Notes: generated from the sequence alone by a model not told the origin. DNA of 64,000 bases from Diadophis punctatus similis (GCA_023053685.1 JALIGW010000002.1:172475430-172539429), one strand, 5' to 3'; shown: positions 24,085 to 37,424, numbered from the stretch's first letter. Program-made: numbers and translations.

Positions 24085-24288
24085 GTGGCGCTCATCTCCA
24101 TTTTGAGGCCATGAAGCAGCGCTGTCCAAAGATATTTCCATGGTCATGAGGCCAGCATGACATTGTGGAGTATTATTTCCTCCCCACTGTAGTGGTACTT
24201 ATTTATCTACTTGCATTTGAGTGCTTTTGAACTGCTAGGTAGGCAGGAACTAAGCAAAGACAGGTTCTCATTTGTCACACAATGCTAG
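24085..24288 (-). mobile_element. tRNA-derived SINE, antisense, truncated at its head
   Basis: It matches the body of the copy at 16062-16395: 'gggggtggcgctcatctcca', 'agcgctgtccaaagatattt', 'atggtcatgaggccagcatg', 'cttttgaactgctagg'. The tRNA-like head seen in the other copy is cut at 24288. There, sequence already present at 23992 starts again. Confidence 0.7.
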
Positions 24289-25434
24289 GTAATATCTGCC
24301 TGCCAATAGTAATTTTGGAGAAAGGGATTCAGAAGTGCTACTTAATTTATGTCCTGCACTTGAGCTTTCGATGACATGAGATATCTGGCTGGCCAATTTG
24401 AGAATGGAATGCTAGAACAGAAAGGCTTTTGGTTTGATCTGCTTGTGTTCTCACATTCTTAATTGCTTGGTATCAACCTATGGCTTCCTAATGATAACAT
24501 TACAGCAGCTTCACAAAGGAATTTTATTCCCTAAGATAAAAGCATCCCTCTTTGCATGATTTCCCATGAAGTGACTGCTTCCCAACATAGCATATCATGT
24601 TCTGCTAATTGTTAATCATCTTTCAACACGATTAAAGATAAAGATAATGAAAAGCAGAGATAAAGGAAGTGTTATTATCATAGTTTATTGTATGTGTGGG
24701 AAAAGAAAAGAAAAGAGATTAAGGCTCTTCAAGAGAAAATCAAAGAAAAAGAAAAGTTGAAAGGAAAATGTCGAGACAAACAACCCTGGGATGGTATGAC
24801 ACATCACCATATAAATGATATAAAGGATTCTGAATATTTGGGAGAAAAGCAGTGGGGTGCTGTGAATTGATTGCAGTGGTGTTTATAGTAAATCCATTGT
24901 TAATAAATAAATAATATTTATGTATTTTTTTTCACTGCATGGCCGCCAAGGGAGTTTTGGATATTGATCTCAAAGTCAGAATGATAAGTTATCTTAGAAG
25001 TAGGTTTAATGATAATTGCACAGCAAAAGGGCAGATAGTGGCTTTTCCCACAGCTGACTTTGCCTTTAACACTAGGCTTAAAATGTGAAGAGATGCTCCT
25101 GGCTGAGAACTCATCCTCAGGCAAAGAAGATCATCAAAGTATGTCACTATAGGAATCCCAAAGAGCCCTGGTCCAAGAAACAATGGAGAGGTAATCAAAG
25201 TCCACCAATCTTGACCTTAGTCATTGTGACTCAGACCTTAAATTGGAGAATGTCCACCCATTCTGCAGGAAGACCACCATTACCCAGGTAGAGAGCCAGA
25301 CAGCCTAGGATAGGAGTGGGAGCAGAAATGTTTTTGTTACACAGATCAGATTAAATTCAGATCAAATTTTATTACAGTCTTAAGGCCAGAAACAAAATAT
25401 TGAATAAAAGATGTATGGCAAACAGACAGATGTC

Positions 25435-25536
25435 TATGGAGTTTCTCAGTCATCCAGATCATAGTTCTTTTTCTTCAGCTTCTTGGATGAGAAGCGAAAT
25501 GTCTTCAAAAGAAAAACCAGAAATTCCAGTTGGGAT
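25435..25536. repeat. Dispersed terminus preceding a compound microsatellite
   Basis: Plus-strand landmarks are 'ctcagtcatccagatcatag', 'gatgagaagcgaaatgtctt' and 'ccagaaattccagttggga'. They are the reverse complement of landmarks in the copy at 63137-63282 and belong to the family at 20381-20540. Confidence 0.65.
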
Positions 25537-25578
<42 letters not shown>

Positions 25579-25597
25579 ACAGACAGACAGACAGACA

Positions 25598-25661
<64 letters not shown>
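25537..25661 (+). repeat. Compound microsatellite (CAGG)n (CAGA)n (CA)n
   Basis: The array has about 38 bp of CAGG, about 24 bp of CAGA and about 60 bp of CA, ending at ACGTCGG. It abuts the dispersed terminus at 25435-25536. Apparent GRQA or THTH proteins across it are artefacts. Confidence 0.95.
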
Positions 25662-25663
<2 letters not shown>

Positions 25664-26215
25664 GGTAACACCACCCCCACACTCATATGTGAGAAACACC
25701 TGGCATAACCAGCTCTATTTAAAGAACAACATTGTGCTGGAAAGTTGTACTGATTGGTGACAATTGTATTTGACTGAGGTTGACAACTTCCAATATTTAT
25801 GGCCCCGAGAAATGCAGTTTTGGACAGGGTCAACCTTCCAATATTGCAAGCCTTGGCCTTTGACCTAAAATTTAAGCAGTTCATATTAAGTCTTTGCTGT
25901 GAAGTTTCCCCCAAAACATGAGCCCTTGCTAAATTGCGATATCAAACATTGTCCTGCTCTATAAATTACCAGTAAGAATTTTATTTCATCTGAACTCAGA
26001 CTTTATTTACAACAGTATTTTTGCCTGACAGATTTATGACACTGACTTTAGAGTCCAAGGCAATACAGTACATTAAGAAATATCAAGTTGCTGACAGCGT
26101 TTACTTTCAATCCCTAGTATTTGATAATTCTCCCCCTCAATCTACTACTTAAGATGGACCATAAAGATCAGCATGTTCCTTCCCAATGAAGTTTAGCATC
26201 AGATATGCAAAAAAG

Positions 26216-26632
26216 CAGGGGTGGACTTCAAAAATTTTAGCAAGGGGTTCTCTGCCTGGTTGCTGGGTGGACATGGCCATGATGGGCGTGGCCTAGTCGG
26301 CCTCCTGCACCACAGTGGGGGACATTTTTGCCCTCCCCGGGCTCTGGAAACTTTCCTTGTGCCTCCAGAAGAACAAAAATGGTCTCCCCATGCTCCAGAG
26401 GTGGGCCCATTTCCAGCCTTGCCGAACTTCCGGTAGGCCTGTTTTTCATCTTCCCCGAGCCTCCGCGTATGCCCTGCACTTACCTGCATCCAAAACGGGC
26501 CACGTGGGGACTCCTGGGAGGGCGGGGTGGGCAGGGCCAGCCAGGAGTGGGATTTGCAGGTTGTCCAAACTGCATAGAATCTTAGCTAGAGGTTCTCCTG
26601 AACCCCTGCGAACCCCCACCAGCCCACCCCTG
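26216..26632. mobile_element. hAT-type non-autonomous element, CAGGGGTGG family
   Basis: It starts CAGGGGTGGACTTC and ends CCAGCCCACCCCTG, giving short inverted termini. The flanks CAAAAAAG and CTAAGAAG agree at 6 of 8 positions, consistent with an old duplication. The 417-bp interior is GC-rich and noncoding. Confidence 0.75.
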
Positions 26633-27599
26633 CTAAGAAGGTATGTGCAGTTGTAATGATACATATGGATTAGTGGAAGAGACAGTGCCGTGGGATGTTA
26701 TATCTGAGGAGGCTTCTTCCCTCTTTTGCCATGCACATATATTATCCTGTGCTTTGAGGATATGTGACTTGAATGGCTCTGAACTATAACACTGTGCTAC
26801 TGATCATAACCCTGTGCCAACACCATTCTTCATATTAAATATTTGTCTAAAAAGCATACTTTAAATTGAATACCAAAGTGACTGTGTACTCTCTTGTACA
26901 CATTAACTCTGAAGGAAGGTTACATTAGAAGCCTGCTTGACACTTCTATATTTACAATGTAACAATGGCACATAATATGTTTTTAAAATATATAAATTGT
27001 GCTTAAAAAGCTTGGAAAGAAAGAATGAGCTAGATCTAAAATGAGCTCGGGCCAAGCATTCATTCGTGCCATTAAGATAAAGATCAACTTTTGGACATTG
27101 ATTTTTTTTGTTTCAAATAATTGTCACGATGTGAATAATTGCCAGTTGTGCAACTCTACTGTTTTCTAAGGTTTATTGTATTTCTAATCAAGCAGACACG
27201 TGATATGTTTTACTACGCATGCGTGCATTCCAGGAGTTTTGTCAACTCCCACTGCCCTTCTTCTTCGATGCCTGCCCGAAGGCAGACGTGAATCCATTAG
27301 CTGAGAAGATGTAGTTTATTAAGGGTTTATTTTTGTTACTTTTGTACCGAAATAAATATTTTGTTAATTAGATTTGAATCTCGGTTTTATTTTCTAAGTA
27401 CGAATGACTTTGAGGAAGCAAGATCCTAAGATCGCCTCTGGTAGGAAAATTCCTATCTGACAATAATATTCTAAACTGCAAGTTCAGTGGAACCAGTTCT
27501 TCAAGGACTAGTCTCTTTTTTACTCCACACCTTTTAGCAGCTGATGATTTCTTTCCACTTAACAGGGTTAAGGCTGTACTAGAAGGATTGTAAAATCTT

Positions 27600-27680
27600 C
27601 TTTTATGCAATTTTTCTATTTTTTATTAATTATTATTAAATTTATTTGCCACCCATCTCGTGGTTCGAGGCAACTCTACG
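27600..27680 (-). mobile_element. LINE 3'-end stub, antisense
   Basis: 'ttattattaaatttatttgccacccatctcgtggttcgag' resembles the complement of a CR1/L2-like 3' terminus. It is short, and the family is uncertain. Confidence 0.35.
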
Positions 27681-27858
27681 TTCTACGAGGAGAATCAATG
27701 CTGAGATAAAGAGATAGAGCTTCTGTTTGAATATGGGTGCTCGGGTTGTTGTTGTTTTTTACAACACTGCTATTTGTTCTGCTGTAAAAAAAAAAGCAAA
27801 TGTGAAGGAACATAACTTTATGGTACAGAACTCTGATTGCACACCAGATCTCTTGCGC

Positions 27859-27944
27859 CAGTAGTGGGTTGCTACCGGTTCGCCCCGGATTGGTATTGCT
27901 CCCAATAGCGAACCGGTAGCAACGGAATTTGAAACCCACTACTG
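27859..27944. mobile_element. hAT-type element, CAGTAGTGGGTT family, 86 bp
   Basis: It starts CAGTAGTGGGTTGCTACCGG and ends GAAACCCACTACTG. The flanks TCTTGCGC (27851-27858) and TCTTCCGC (27945-27952) match 7 of 8. It is a strongly self-complementary mini-copy; 'gctaccggttcgc' and 'gcgaaccggtagc' pair. Confidence 0.88.
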
Positions 27945-30559
27945 TCTTCCGCTTGAACAAAATAGATAATGCGACCTCTTTTTTTCCACATGCATCTTTT
28001 ATACCATTATCATTAGTATTTATGTATGTATATTTTCAGTATATAAATAATATTCTTGAATTATATTTGCACAATATAACTTGACTTTGATAAGTTGACT
28101 TTTTCTTAAAGTGCATATTACTACCTGGTCAGCGTTATGATGCTTCTGTACCATAAAGGTGCAGTATGGTGAATTGCATTATTTTAGTATGTGTCTCATT
28201 TCTTTCACTTTTGAGCTACCTGCTCCTGTCATTCTTTCGTGAAAATGAGAATAAGCAAACCTATCCTAATAAATGAGGCAATCTTCAGGGGATTAGGAAG
28301 ACAAGGGAAGAGGGTGAAAGCTTTCTGGTAGTTCTTACAATCATGATCACGCCATGACCAATGTAGTGAAAATTTTCAATTTAATGGGGCAGATAGCAAT
28401 CTGTTTGGAACCACTTGCTAAGCTTTAAGAATGGACTCATGAGAATGGAGGAGGGGGGAGGGAGGTGTTTCTGGATTAACTGTGTACTGAAATATATAGT
28501 AAAGTTATTCATTTTTTTTATCTCAAACCCAATTTACACCTTTCCTATTAATTAAACTGAGATCTGTGACTCGGGGAAGTGCTTTGTCTTTTATGATAAA
28601 TTAAGAACTATGCTGCCAGCTGGAGAAAGCTGGAGTCAGACTCTTGAGAGCACCAATTAGTTAGCATAGAAAAAGGTGCACTTGACATCTATAGCGGAGG
28701 TGTAGGTGATGAATGATGCTGCCATTGGGGATCTACTGGCTTCAAACTAAAATAGAGAAAGAACAATCCATTCCATCTCTAACTCAGTTGCAACTTACAT
28801 GTGGTACATTTCTCAAAATAAAATCAAGGACATCAGCTAAACATAGTTGAGCATGTTTATGTCTTATTTGTTGCTTTTAGGTTTGGAGAAGCAGGCTTGA
28901 CTCAGTCAAGGTGACTGCAGTGATACGTACCTTTCTGTCAATTAGCTTTTTTCCTCCTGGCTCCAAATCCACCCATACCTCCAACCCAAGATAAAGTATG
29001 AATGGCAAGACAGTGACAACTACTTTCCCACTTTTATTCGCTTGCTGGTGAGCTCCCTTTGGGCCATGGAGGTGGAGCAGGTGAGCAATTAGCAGTGACA
29101 ACTTGGTGGCATTAAGTTGCGATGTGCATAATGATCGCCAGCAATCATGCTCATCCCGGATTTGAATGAGTGAGAATTGGCAAACTATGCTCTAGGAGAC
29201 AACAATGCCCTGCAGCCTTCAACTCATTTTGTTCTATGGCTGTCTTAAGGCATGACACGCTTTTTGTGGAGGAGTTGAATTTCTCAGATTGTCTGGAAAT
29301 GTTTGCTTTCTCCAGTGTTTTTCTAGTTGTTACATTTATGTTCAATATTGTACCCCACCTGCAATTTTATCCCCACCACAAGCTTGTAATTAAGCTGAGA
29401 CATCGTGATTGGCCCAAAGTTACCAGTGAACTACCTCTGAGGATATCCGTGAACTTAGGTTTTCAGAGTCAAACATTTTTGTTACTATCCCATACTGATC
29501 ACCAAAATGTCCTCCTCTTCTCCAAAATGGCTTTTATCTTTATGTTTTATGACAATGGAAAATTAACATAGCCAAACAATATGTTCAGTTTCTGAAAGGA
29601 CTTCTTTAAACTGCGGGATGTTCCTGTCATAACTAATGCATCTAACATTCAGAACCTTGACAGAAACTTCAAGCTATTTTAGTTGGGTAAATGACAATGA
29701 CTACCACCCTAAGCTATTTGAGAAAACATTCATCATGGAATTTCAATCATACAACAAGATGTAGGCTATTGCTTTTAAAACTCTACATAGGACTCAACTT
29801 TTAGAGAATTACCCAAGGCTGCCTGAATCCAGAACATGATAGGTGCCTCTGCCTTCCAAATTAAGCAGGTGACTTTGAGCTTTGGCACACAGCATAAATT
29901 ATGTACTGGATCTGGTGCTATCCTTCAAGTTCCCATAAACATTTTAAAATTAAAATATATCTCTTGTACATAATTTTAGCTTCATGACAAGCTCAGTTGA
30001 CTTTCACTGATTTCATGGCCACTGTTGCTATGCTTTTATTTCACCTGAAATAGACACCTGGATGAGTGACTTCAAGTAGATGGGAAGATACACTTCTGTA
30101 TCTGTCATAATTTAATATATGTGCATTAAAAACAGCAGTTTTCTTTCCCAACTCCTGCCTTAATTCATTCAAGAGCATCATGCTGAGTAGGTTTTTGATC
30201 ATCCACTGCCATTTTCTTTGCCCAGCATGAAGCTTTTGAGTGCAAGTGGTTACAGGGAAACCCTTGGAAATGAAACCTAGCTGTTCCAAATTGTACTGTG
30301 TCCCAAAGTGGAGAAAATGTAAGAGCTTCTTATAATTCTCTTATTAATTCAATAATTAGTAGCTAACATTCCCATGTGCTTAAAGACCTTTCTTGGCAGG
30401 GTTTCCTGTTAAAACCAGCCCTTTTTAAAACACTGCCCCCCAGCTAGAGTCTTTCTTGGACTAAAGCAAAGTGGAAAGTCTGGTGGTGATCCAGGTGATC
30501 TGGTGAATCTTCTGTGACCAAAAATGGTTGGGTAGTGATTGTGTCAATATCCCCCATTC

Positions 30560-30821
30560 CAGCGGCGGATTGCTGCCTTACCGGTGCCGGTGCGCTGCGC
30601 GCGCATCTCCATGCTTCATGCGCACATGCACTCACTACGCGTGCGCCCCCTTGTGCGATTTTGCTTCCGTGCATGCGCAGAAGCAAAATCGACCCAAAAT
30701 CACCGGGAAAAAATGGCGATGCGCGCGATGGACCGGCAGAGAGGGCTCCGGAGCGGTTGCGCAATCCGCCGCTCCCTACCGGAGCTGTGCACCAGGCAGC
30801 TCCGGCAGGAACCCACCTCTG
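30560..30821. mobile_element. hAT-type non-autonomous element, long GC-rich subfamily
   Basis: It starts CAGCGGCGGATTGCTGCC and ends GGAACCCACCTCTG. A perfect 8-bp duplication CCCCATTC lies at 30552-30559 and 30822-30829. The interior has 'gtgcatgcgcagaagc' and 'accggagctg...gcagctccgg'. Confidence 0.92.
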
Positions 30822-32934
30822 CCCCATTCTCCACACTGCTTGAGATCCTGTTCTCTAATCTTTTGGAATAAATTTGCAGGAAGCCAAGGGAGATTGCAGA
30901 AAGAAGAGGAAACTCCACTCATTGAAGCTTCTGCTGTCTCGAAGGGGACACTGTTATTCAACAGGTCATTTTTTTGGGATCAGGCTCCTGAAGTGCAATA
31001 GTTACATTCTGACCATAGAGATCATATGACACTAGATTAGGGTGGAAAAACCGAAGTGTGAAAAGTAAGCAACTATCCAATCACCCTTTCCCAGTCAAAA
31101 AGGTCATTGAAAGTTTGGACAATAACATCTGATTTACCAGGTAGGTTTAGGGCCTTAGGTCAAGATAAGCTGGCACAAAGTTAGAAGGTGATTGTCTTAG
31201 TAAATAATTTGAAGTGGGCCTGCCAAATAAATCACACATTTTTGGAGGAAAGGTCATCTCTCGGGCAATAGTTTTTTATATGCAAAGGTCCTCAGAGGGA
31301 GTAATAAAACAAACTCATTATGCATATGAGAAGCATAATAGCAAAAAGAAATTTAGTATGAGCCATTCAAATTAGAATTCCAAATGTCAGCAGTTATTAT
31401 AGACACAAATTATTCATTCTGATTGGGAAAGCGAGCTGTACTGAAATCTGGGAAAGAAATGGTTAGCTGCTTACTCAGTCTCTATTATTCTTTTCCCTTA
31501 ATGGTTTCTGGTAGGAAATGAAATTTAATGTCCACTGGGTAAGTGCTACTTCATCTATATGTTCATTGACTAATCTTCCTCTGTGTAAATATACTTACTA
31601 CTAACACATTATACTCCTTTTCCCTTACCAGAATCATTAATACAAGGCAAAAAGCATTAATACATGAGCAGATGCTTTTTTAAAAAAATTAGAAAATATG
31701 GCCAATTACCCCACAGGTAAACAACAACAACAAGAAGAATAAAATACCATGAAATATAAGTATAATGCAAAAAAATAAAAAAGAAGAAAAGCATAAATGG
31801 AAAAAAAGAAGTTAAATCTAGAGAATAACAAAGAACTGTTACCAAGATATCAATAGCATCAAGGTGAAACCAGTTTTTTCATTCCAGTTGAGATAGCAGC
31901 CAACAAGAACTTAAGGCACACGGTATATAACAAATTGCTTATGATTCTCCAAGAGAAGGCATACAGCTTTACCTTACAGTGGTATTGACTTCTATTAATG
32001 AGAAACTTTAAAAGATAGAGCATATGGTGTTTTGGCAGAGACAAAAAAGAACATATGGGCAAGGGGTTCAGGCTTACTGAATCCTAAGGACAGACTCTCT
32101 TTACAAAAGTGATTTTCTGGTATCTACCCTCCAATATCACTGTAGGAAAGATGTCAAAATGGACCAAGCAAAAAAACTTTGCACAGCACAGTACAGCAGA
32201 GCTGAGATTGAGATTAGCAGGAACAAGTGCCTTGTCTAAAACCACCCCTGAGACTCACTAACAATCTCCAGATCCATCTACCGTACTACATCATAATACA
32301 ATGCTGGAATTCTGCTCTGGTTTCTCTAAACCTAAAGACAACAGAAACTGGGAGGAGTGGCTTCAGAAATGTCAGTTGGCCAAATTTTTTGTCTTCCATC
32401 ATAAAGAAGAATTGTCAGAAAGAATTAAGAGGGCTGCTGAAGATAGGTCTTAACCAGTAAGACAAGCAACAAATATTGCCTCTTTCTTTGAGGACAACCA
32501 TGTCTTATTCCCCACACAGAGGCCCAACATGGGACCCAGAAGAGAGTACACAAAACCCTGGCGTGGACCATCTCTAAGAGTTTAAAAGTGTTATAGAAAC
32601 ATACCTATGAATTGTAAAGCACCAATAAAGGAGACTTTAAGGAGCTTTATACAGCAGATTTATTTTAAAATAATAAAGACAAGGAAGAACTAAAAATGAT
32701 ATTTGCTCTCTGATCCTTAGCTCATCATGCCCTAGAGACAGGTGATAAAGACGTTAGAAAAAGACTTGATGTTCAAATCCCAGATTTATTAATCATTTTC
32801 TCAGGCTTATATGTTGCTTCAGTCATAAAAGTGATTCCAGAGAAAAATGCAATTTTCAATCACCTCCATTCTAAAGCCAGGTTTTCATGGACTTTCTTAA
32901 TGCTTGGTGCTGACTAGGTCTGGGGGAAGGGAGG

Positions 32935-33110
32935 CAGTAGTGGGTTCTAAAACTCATTGCTACCAGTTTGCGCTCACACGTGCAACACTTCTGCACACAT
33001 GCAACGCTTCTGCGCATGTGCAGAAGCATCCTGGGCAGGTGGGTGGAGCCTCCCGCCGCATCCGTTACCGGTTCGCCGAACCGGGCCGAACCGGGAGCAA
33101 CCCACCGCTG
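32935..33110. mobile_element. hAT-type element, CAGTAGTGGGTT family
   Basis: It starts CAGTAGTGGGTTCTAAAAC and ends GGGAGCAACCCACCGCTG. A perfect 8-bp duplication AAGGGAGG lies at 32927-32934 and 33111-33118. The interior carries 'gcatcctgggcaggtgggtg', common to this subfamily. Confidence 0.92.
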
Positions 33111-34331
33111 AAGGGAGGCATATTTTCCATGAATACCTTTATGGCCTCAGGTGATAACCATCCCTTCTGAATGTTTTTGGATGGAGAAGCTTCAGTGCTG
33201 GACATCACCAGGTAGATATGGGAATGTGAGACAGGCAGCTTATTCTCTCTCAATGCTGAAAATCAACATTGACAGTGCAGTCTATTGTGTACATCATTTC
33301 CACCCAACATGGAAGATACATGATGCAGTTACAATCCACTCTCACATAATGTTAAAGGGTTGGCTTCAGTGAGTGGTTAATCTATATTTGATTGAGATTA
33401 AATCCTTCAAAATAGGCAGGAGAGTAGGTTAAAATTACACTTTTAGTATTTTTTTAATTAATATTTTTGATAAACTGAAAAGCCTCTGAGGTCCATAAGA
33501 ACAATTATCAAAGGAAACCATGAAAAGAATGGGACAGTACAGGATATGAATCAATATAGACTTGGCTAGAATATTAAACAGGTCTGTTTCCATGGAAATT
33601 CAGAATGACAGGTTTCTAACAGCTAGAAAAATGGTTAGGTAGCTTTTAGATACAATCTGTGAGCATAGTTGCATTTTCAAAAGAAATGAAGTTTTCACCT
33701 GACCAAAAAGTGCTAACATGTGATTTGTTATTTTAATATAGTGAATCTTCCTTTCACTGAACGGGTTTCTGCATTTTATTATAAAATGATAAAATTATAG
33801 TTGCACAACTTACAAAACACCAAGTTACAATTCAAAAAAAAAAAAAAAGGAGAGGGGAGAACCTTGAAATCAAAACAACAATTCTGCGAGTGTGAATTGC
33901 ACAATAGTAAAGTTTAAACAATTAGATAAAAACACTGTGTTTTTTTTAAAATCAGTAGTAAACAGTAAGCTAGATCCAATTTATCAGAACAATTGTGCCT
34001 GGAATTTTAGTCGTAAATTGGAGTGGTCATTGAACATATCACCCCGTGACCTAACTCTATTTTATGACAATTTTATTACTGTCATAAAGTGAGTCACCAC
34101 AGCCATTATGCAAACCATGTGGTCATTAAGCAAATCCAGCATATCCAATTGGTATTTTTTGCTGTTTTCTGCTGGAAAATGGCAAAAAATGCAGCAAATC
34201 ACAGTCATGTGCCCATGGGATGCTGCAACTAGTCATACATGCATGCCAGTTGCCAAGCACCCCAAGTTCAGTCATGTGATCACAGAGGGGATGGCACGAC
34301 ATTTTACGATAGTCAGAAATGCCTTATATAT

Positions 34332-36968
34332 AACACCAAAAGGCGTTTGATAATGTGAACTGGCAATTCATGTTACAACAATTAAGACATATGGATTTTG
34401 GAGATAAATTTATAAATATGTTCAAGGCAACATACACAAAGCAGAAAGCCAAAGTGATTGTGAATGGTGTGGTGACTGAAAACTTTTCAATTCAAAAAGG
34501 TACAAGGCAAGGCTGTCCATTATCTCCATTGTTATTTATCTTAACACTGGAAGTACTAACTAGAAACATCAGGCAAGATGAGCAAATCAAAGGAATGGAA
34601 ATCAAAAGAGAAAAGTACAAATTACAAGCTTTTGCAGACAATTTAGTTTTCACCTTGGAGGATCCATTAGAATTAGGCCCTAGACTCATAGAGAAATTAG
34701 AGGAATATGGAGAGGTTGCTGGACTAAAAATAAATAAGGAAAAAACCAAAATGATAGTTAGAAATCTTACAAATAAATAGAAGGATGAATTAATAAAGAA
34801 AATGAATATCCAGATAGTGAAAAAAGTGAAATATTTTGGAATCTATCTAACAGTAAGATCTATAACAATCAAAGAGGACAACTATACAAAATTAATGCAT
34901 CAAATTAAACTGGTTGAGATGGAAAAGCTTGCAACTTTCCAGGATGAGTAGAATAGCCGCAATAAAGATGAACATACTGCCAAAGATACTTTTTTTTATT
35001 CCAAACAATACCAATAAAACTAGAGAAAAAAATATTTTGAGGAATTGAATAAAATAATGTTGAAATTCATTTGGCAAGGAAAAAAACAAGAATAAAATTG
35101 AAACTACTGCAAGAGTCAAAAGGGAAAAGAGTTTTTGGTCTACCTGACTGGGAATTGTATTACCAAGCATCTGCACTCACGTGGGTGAAAGAGTGGATAA
35201 CTTTGAGGAATAGAAGACTATTATTATTGGAGGGTCACAACCTTCAACTAGGGTGGCATGCGTTTCTCTGGTATGGGATATCAGAGTTTGTTGCAGAAAA
35301 ATCAATTTCCAGAAGTACACACAGATGACTGATTCAGCTGGATTCATAAACTTCTTTATAAAAATAGTAATATATATATATATAGAATACCACAAGTAGA
35401 TTATTTCTTCAAGTAAACACAAGCAGGAGAGTTAGTTTCATTTCAGCAGAGCATTCAAGCACAGAGAGGGCAGAGAGTACAGAGTGGACTGGGCCATGCC
35501 CAGCCTTAACTTAAGTTTTCAGTTTCGATTCTCTGCACAGACTCAGAAGTGGTTAGTTCCCATTGGCTGACTTAGTTGCTATGCCTATTCATTGGCTGAC
35601 CTTGTTAACATGGGTCTCTCAGATCGTGAATATCTTTACATTGATATTTCCAAAGACATTATGTAAGAAACACATTGTTATCAGTGTGGGACAAAATTAA
35701 ACAACAAAACTATAGGGAAATACCAGTCTGGCTCTCCACCTTAGAAGCATTGATGCATCCAAATCTTATAAATATGGAAAATTGTTTCTTATAAGGATAT
35801 ATTAAATGAGAATGGTGAATTAAAAACCAGATTAGAACTAAAAGACCAAGGGGTAGAATTAGAGTGGTGGTTGTACCTGCAGATACAATCGTGTTATGTG
35901 AAAAATGGGTTTTTTATAGAGAACTAACAACATTGGACAAGATATTAGTGGAGACTGATGACAAATAATAACGATACTATAAAATTATTTATTAAATTAT
36001 AAAAGGGAAGAAGAACAAGTTATAGAGACAATGATAGTATGGGCTAAATTTTTTGGATATAATGTAGATTTGGATAAATGGCAAAAGCTTTGGGAGAGAA
36101 ATAGGAAATTGACAATGGCCACATCATACAAGGAAAATAGCTATAAAATGTTCTATAGGTGGCATCTGCCCCCGGCAAGATTGGCCAAAATGTTTAGCAA
36201 TATGTTCCCAAACTGTTGGAAATGTAAACAAATACCTGGCACATATTACCACATGTGGTGGACCTGTATAAAGGTAAGGAAATTTTGGATATAAATGACC
36301 AGACAACATATAGAGTTTAAGCCAGAATTATTTTTATTAGACATTATATCAGATGGTTATGATGAAGGGACAATATACCTAATATTACACATCTTGATCG
36401 CAGAAGGAATTGTGTATGCTCAGCAGTAGAAGAGCGAAAACACCCCTTCAGAGGAGGGGACGATAAGGAAGATACAGTACTAGTCTGTGCGGAAATAGAC
36501 AGTCTAACGCTAAAAATAAAAGATAAAGGAGATACAGAATACTATGCAACATGGAATAGATTCTATCAATGGTTAGAAACACGAGGTAGGAGTTGGGATG
36601 TGAAAGAATCAGGTTAGGTGGACATGGAAAGTGATATTATGTATGTATTAGAATGTACTGTAGGTATTAAAATGATAGATAGATAAGTTGACATTCTAGA
36701 ATATGATGATCAGAAATAACTGTAAAACACTGGCACTGTTTAAAATAGTATATATGTTATTTTGTTTTTACCTTTGTTTCATGGCAAGTGGAATGCCAGG
36801 ACAATTACACTGTATTCAATATATTTAATATATATTATATATTGATGTAATATATATTATATGCCACCCTGAGTCCTACGAGAGTTGGGCGGCATATAAA
36901 AACAACCAAATAAATAAATAAATAAATAAATTTATATGTAAACAATAAAAATATATTTTTTTAAAAAA
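34332..36968 (+). mobile_element. L1-type LINE, 5'-truncated, flanked by a 17-bp target duplication
   Basis: The duplication AGAAATGCCTTATATAT lies at 34315-34331 and 36969-36985. The first long frame (34355-34780) encodes the RT core: QKGTRQGCPLSPLLFI, then a catalytic motif reading FADN rather than FADD, and GLKINKEKTKM. Further frames give KRVFGLPDWELYYQA and a C-terminal part at 36031-36294 (YRWHLPPARLAKMF, then the zinc-binding-like CWKCK and HMWWTC). Stops and frameshifts interrupt all frames. The 3' end has an A-rich tail. A foreign segment seems to interrupt it around 35290-35660. Confidence 0.92.
36842..36932 (+). mobile_element. CR1/L2-like 3'-end stub inside the L1 3' region
   Basis: 'gccaccctgagtcctacgag' and 'agttgggcggcatataaaaa' followed by (AATA)n match the 3' terminus of the LINE family at 10180-10230 and 14655-14710, not the second L1's tail. 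It is probably a very short insertion into the L1 copy. Confidence 0.55.
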
Positions 36969-37224
36969 AGAAATGCCTTATATATCAAGTTCCCTTTTCG
37001 AGGCTGCTGTAAATCTGAACAATCATTAAGTAACCGGTCAACAATGAAGGCTACCTGCAAAGCTCAGCATGAAACTCTTATTGGCAAATTCATTAATTAT
37101 ACTGCAGATCTTAATAAACTACTACATACAAAAAATACCACTCGTTTTAATAAGATTGAGGATTTAATAATTTGAAAAAAAATCTTGTCCCAAAGTAATC
37201 TTAGAGAAACAAATACATGGGTGG

Positions 37225-37231
37225 GAGGGGG

Positions 37232-37325
<94 letters not shown>

Positions 37326-37374
37326 AGGGAGAGAGGGAGAGAGAGGGGGGGAGAGGGGGAGAGAGAGAGAGAAT
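37225..37374 (+). repeat. Microsatellite (GA)n with GGGAGA variants
   Basis: About 150 bp of AG dinucleotide become interrupted by GGGAGAGGGAG toward the right. No gene is implied; ER-rich or SL-rich frames are artefacts. Confidence 0.95.
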
Positions 37375-37424
37375 ATTGCTGGGCAACTGGTTAGAGATCC
37401 ATATAAAAAGAATAGCAGTATAGA

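Larger units (their letters stand above)
33990..37066. mobile_element. Mariner-like element split by an L1 insertion
   Basis: The left portion is 33990-34331 ('cattatgcaaaccatgtggt', 'cagtcatgtgcccatgggat', 'gttgccaagcaccccaagtt'). The right portion is about 36986-37066, after the insertion. The two parts are parted by a 2.64-kb L1 bounded by a 17-bp duplication, so the element was present before the L1 arrived. The outer boundaries are approximate. Confidence 0.6.

Noticed and set aside
27120..27375. Possible solo LTR (GC-richer core, AATAAA, (T)-rich end)
   Set aside because: No matching TG...CA ends or short target duplication could be identified.
29170..29571. Plus-strand open frame of 133 codons
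   Set aside because: No recognisable motif, no promoter or RBS-like or splice context, and composition like the flanking intron.
34355..34780. Intact-looking reverse transcriptase frame as a functional gene
   Set aside because: It is part of a 5'-truncated L1 with downstream stops and a mutated FADD (FADN) motif; a dead insertion.
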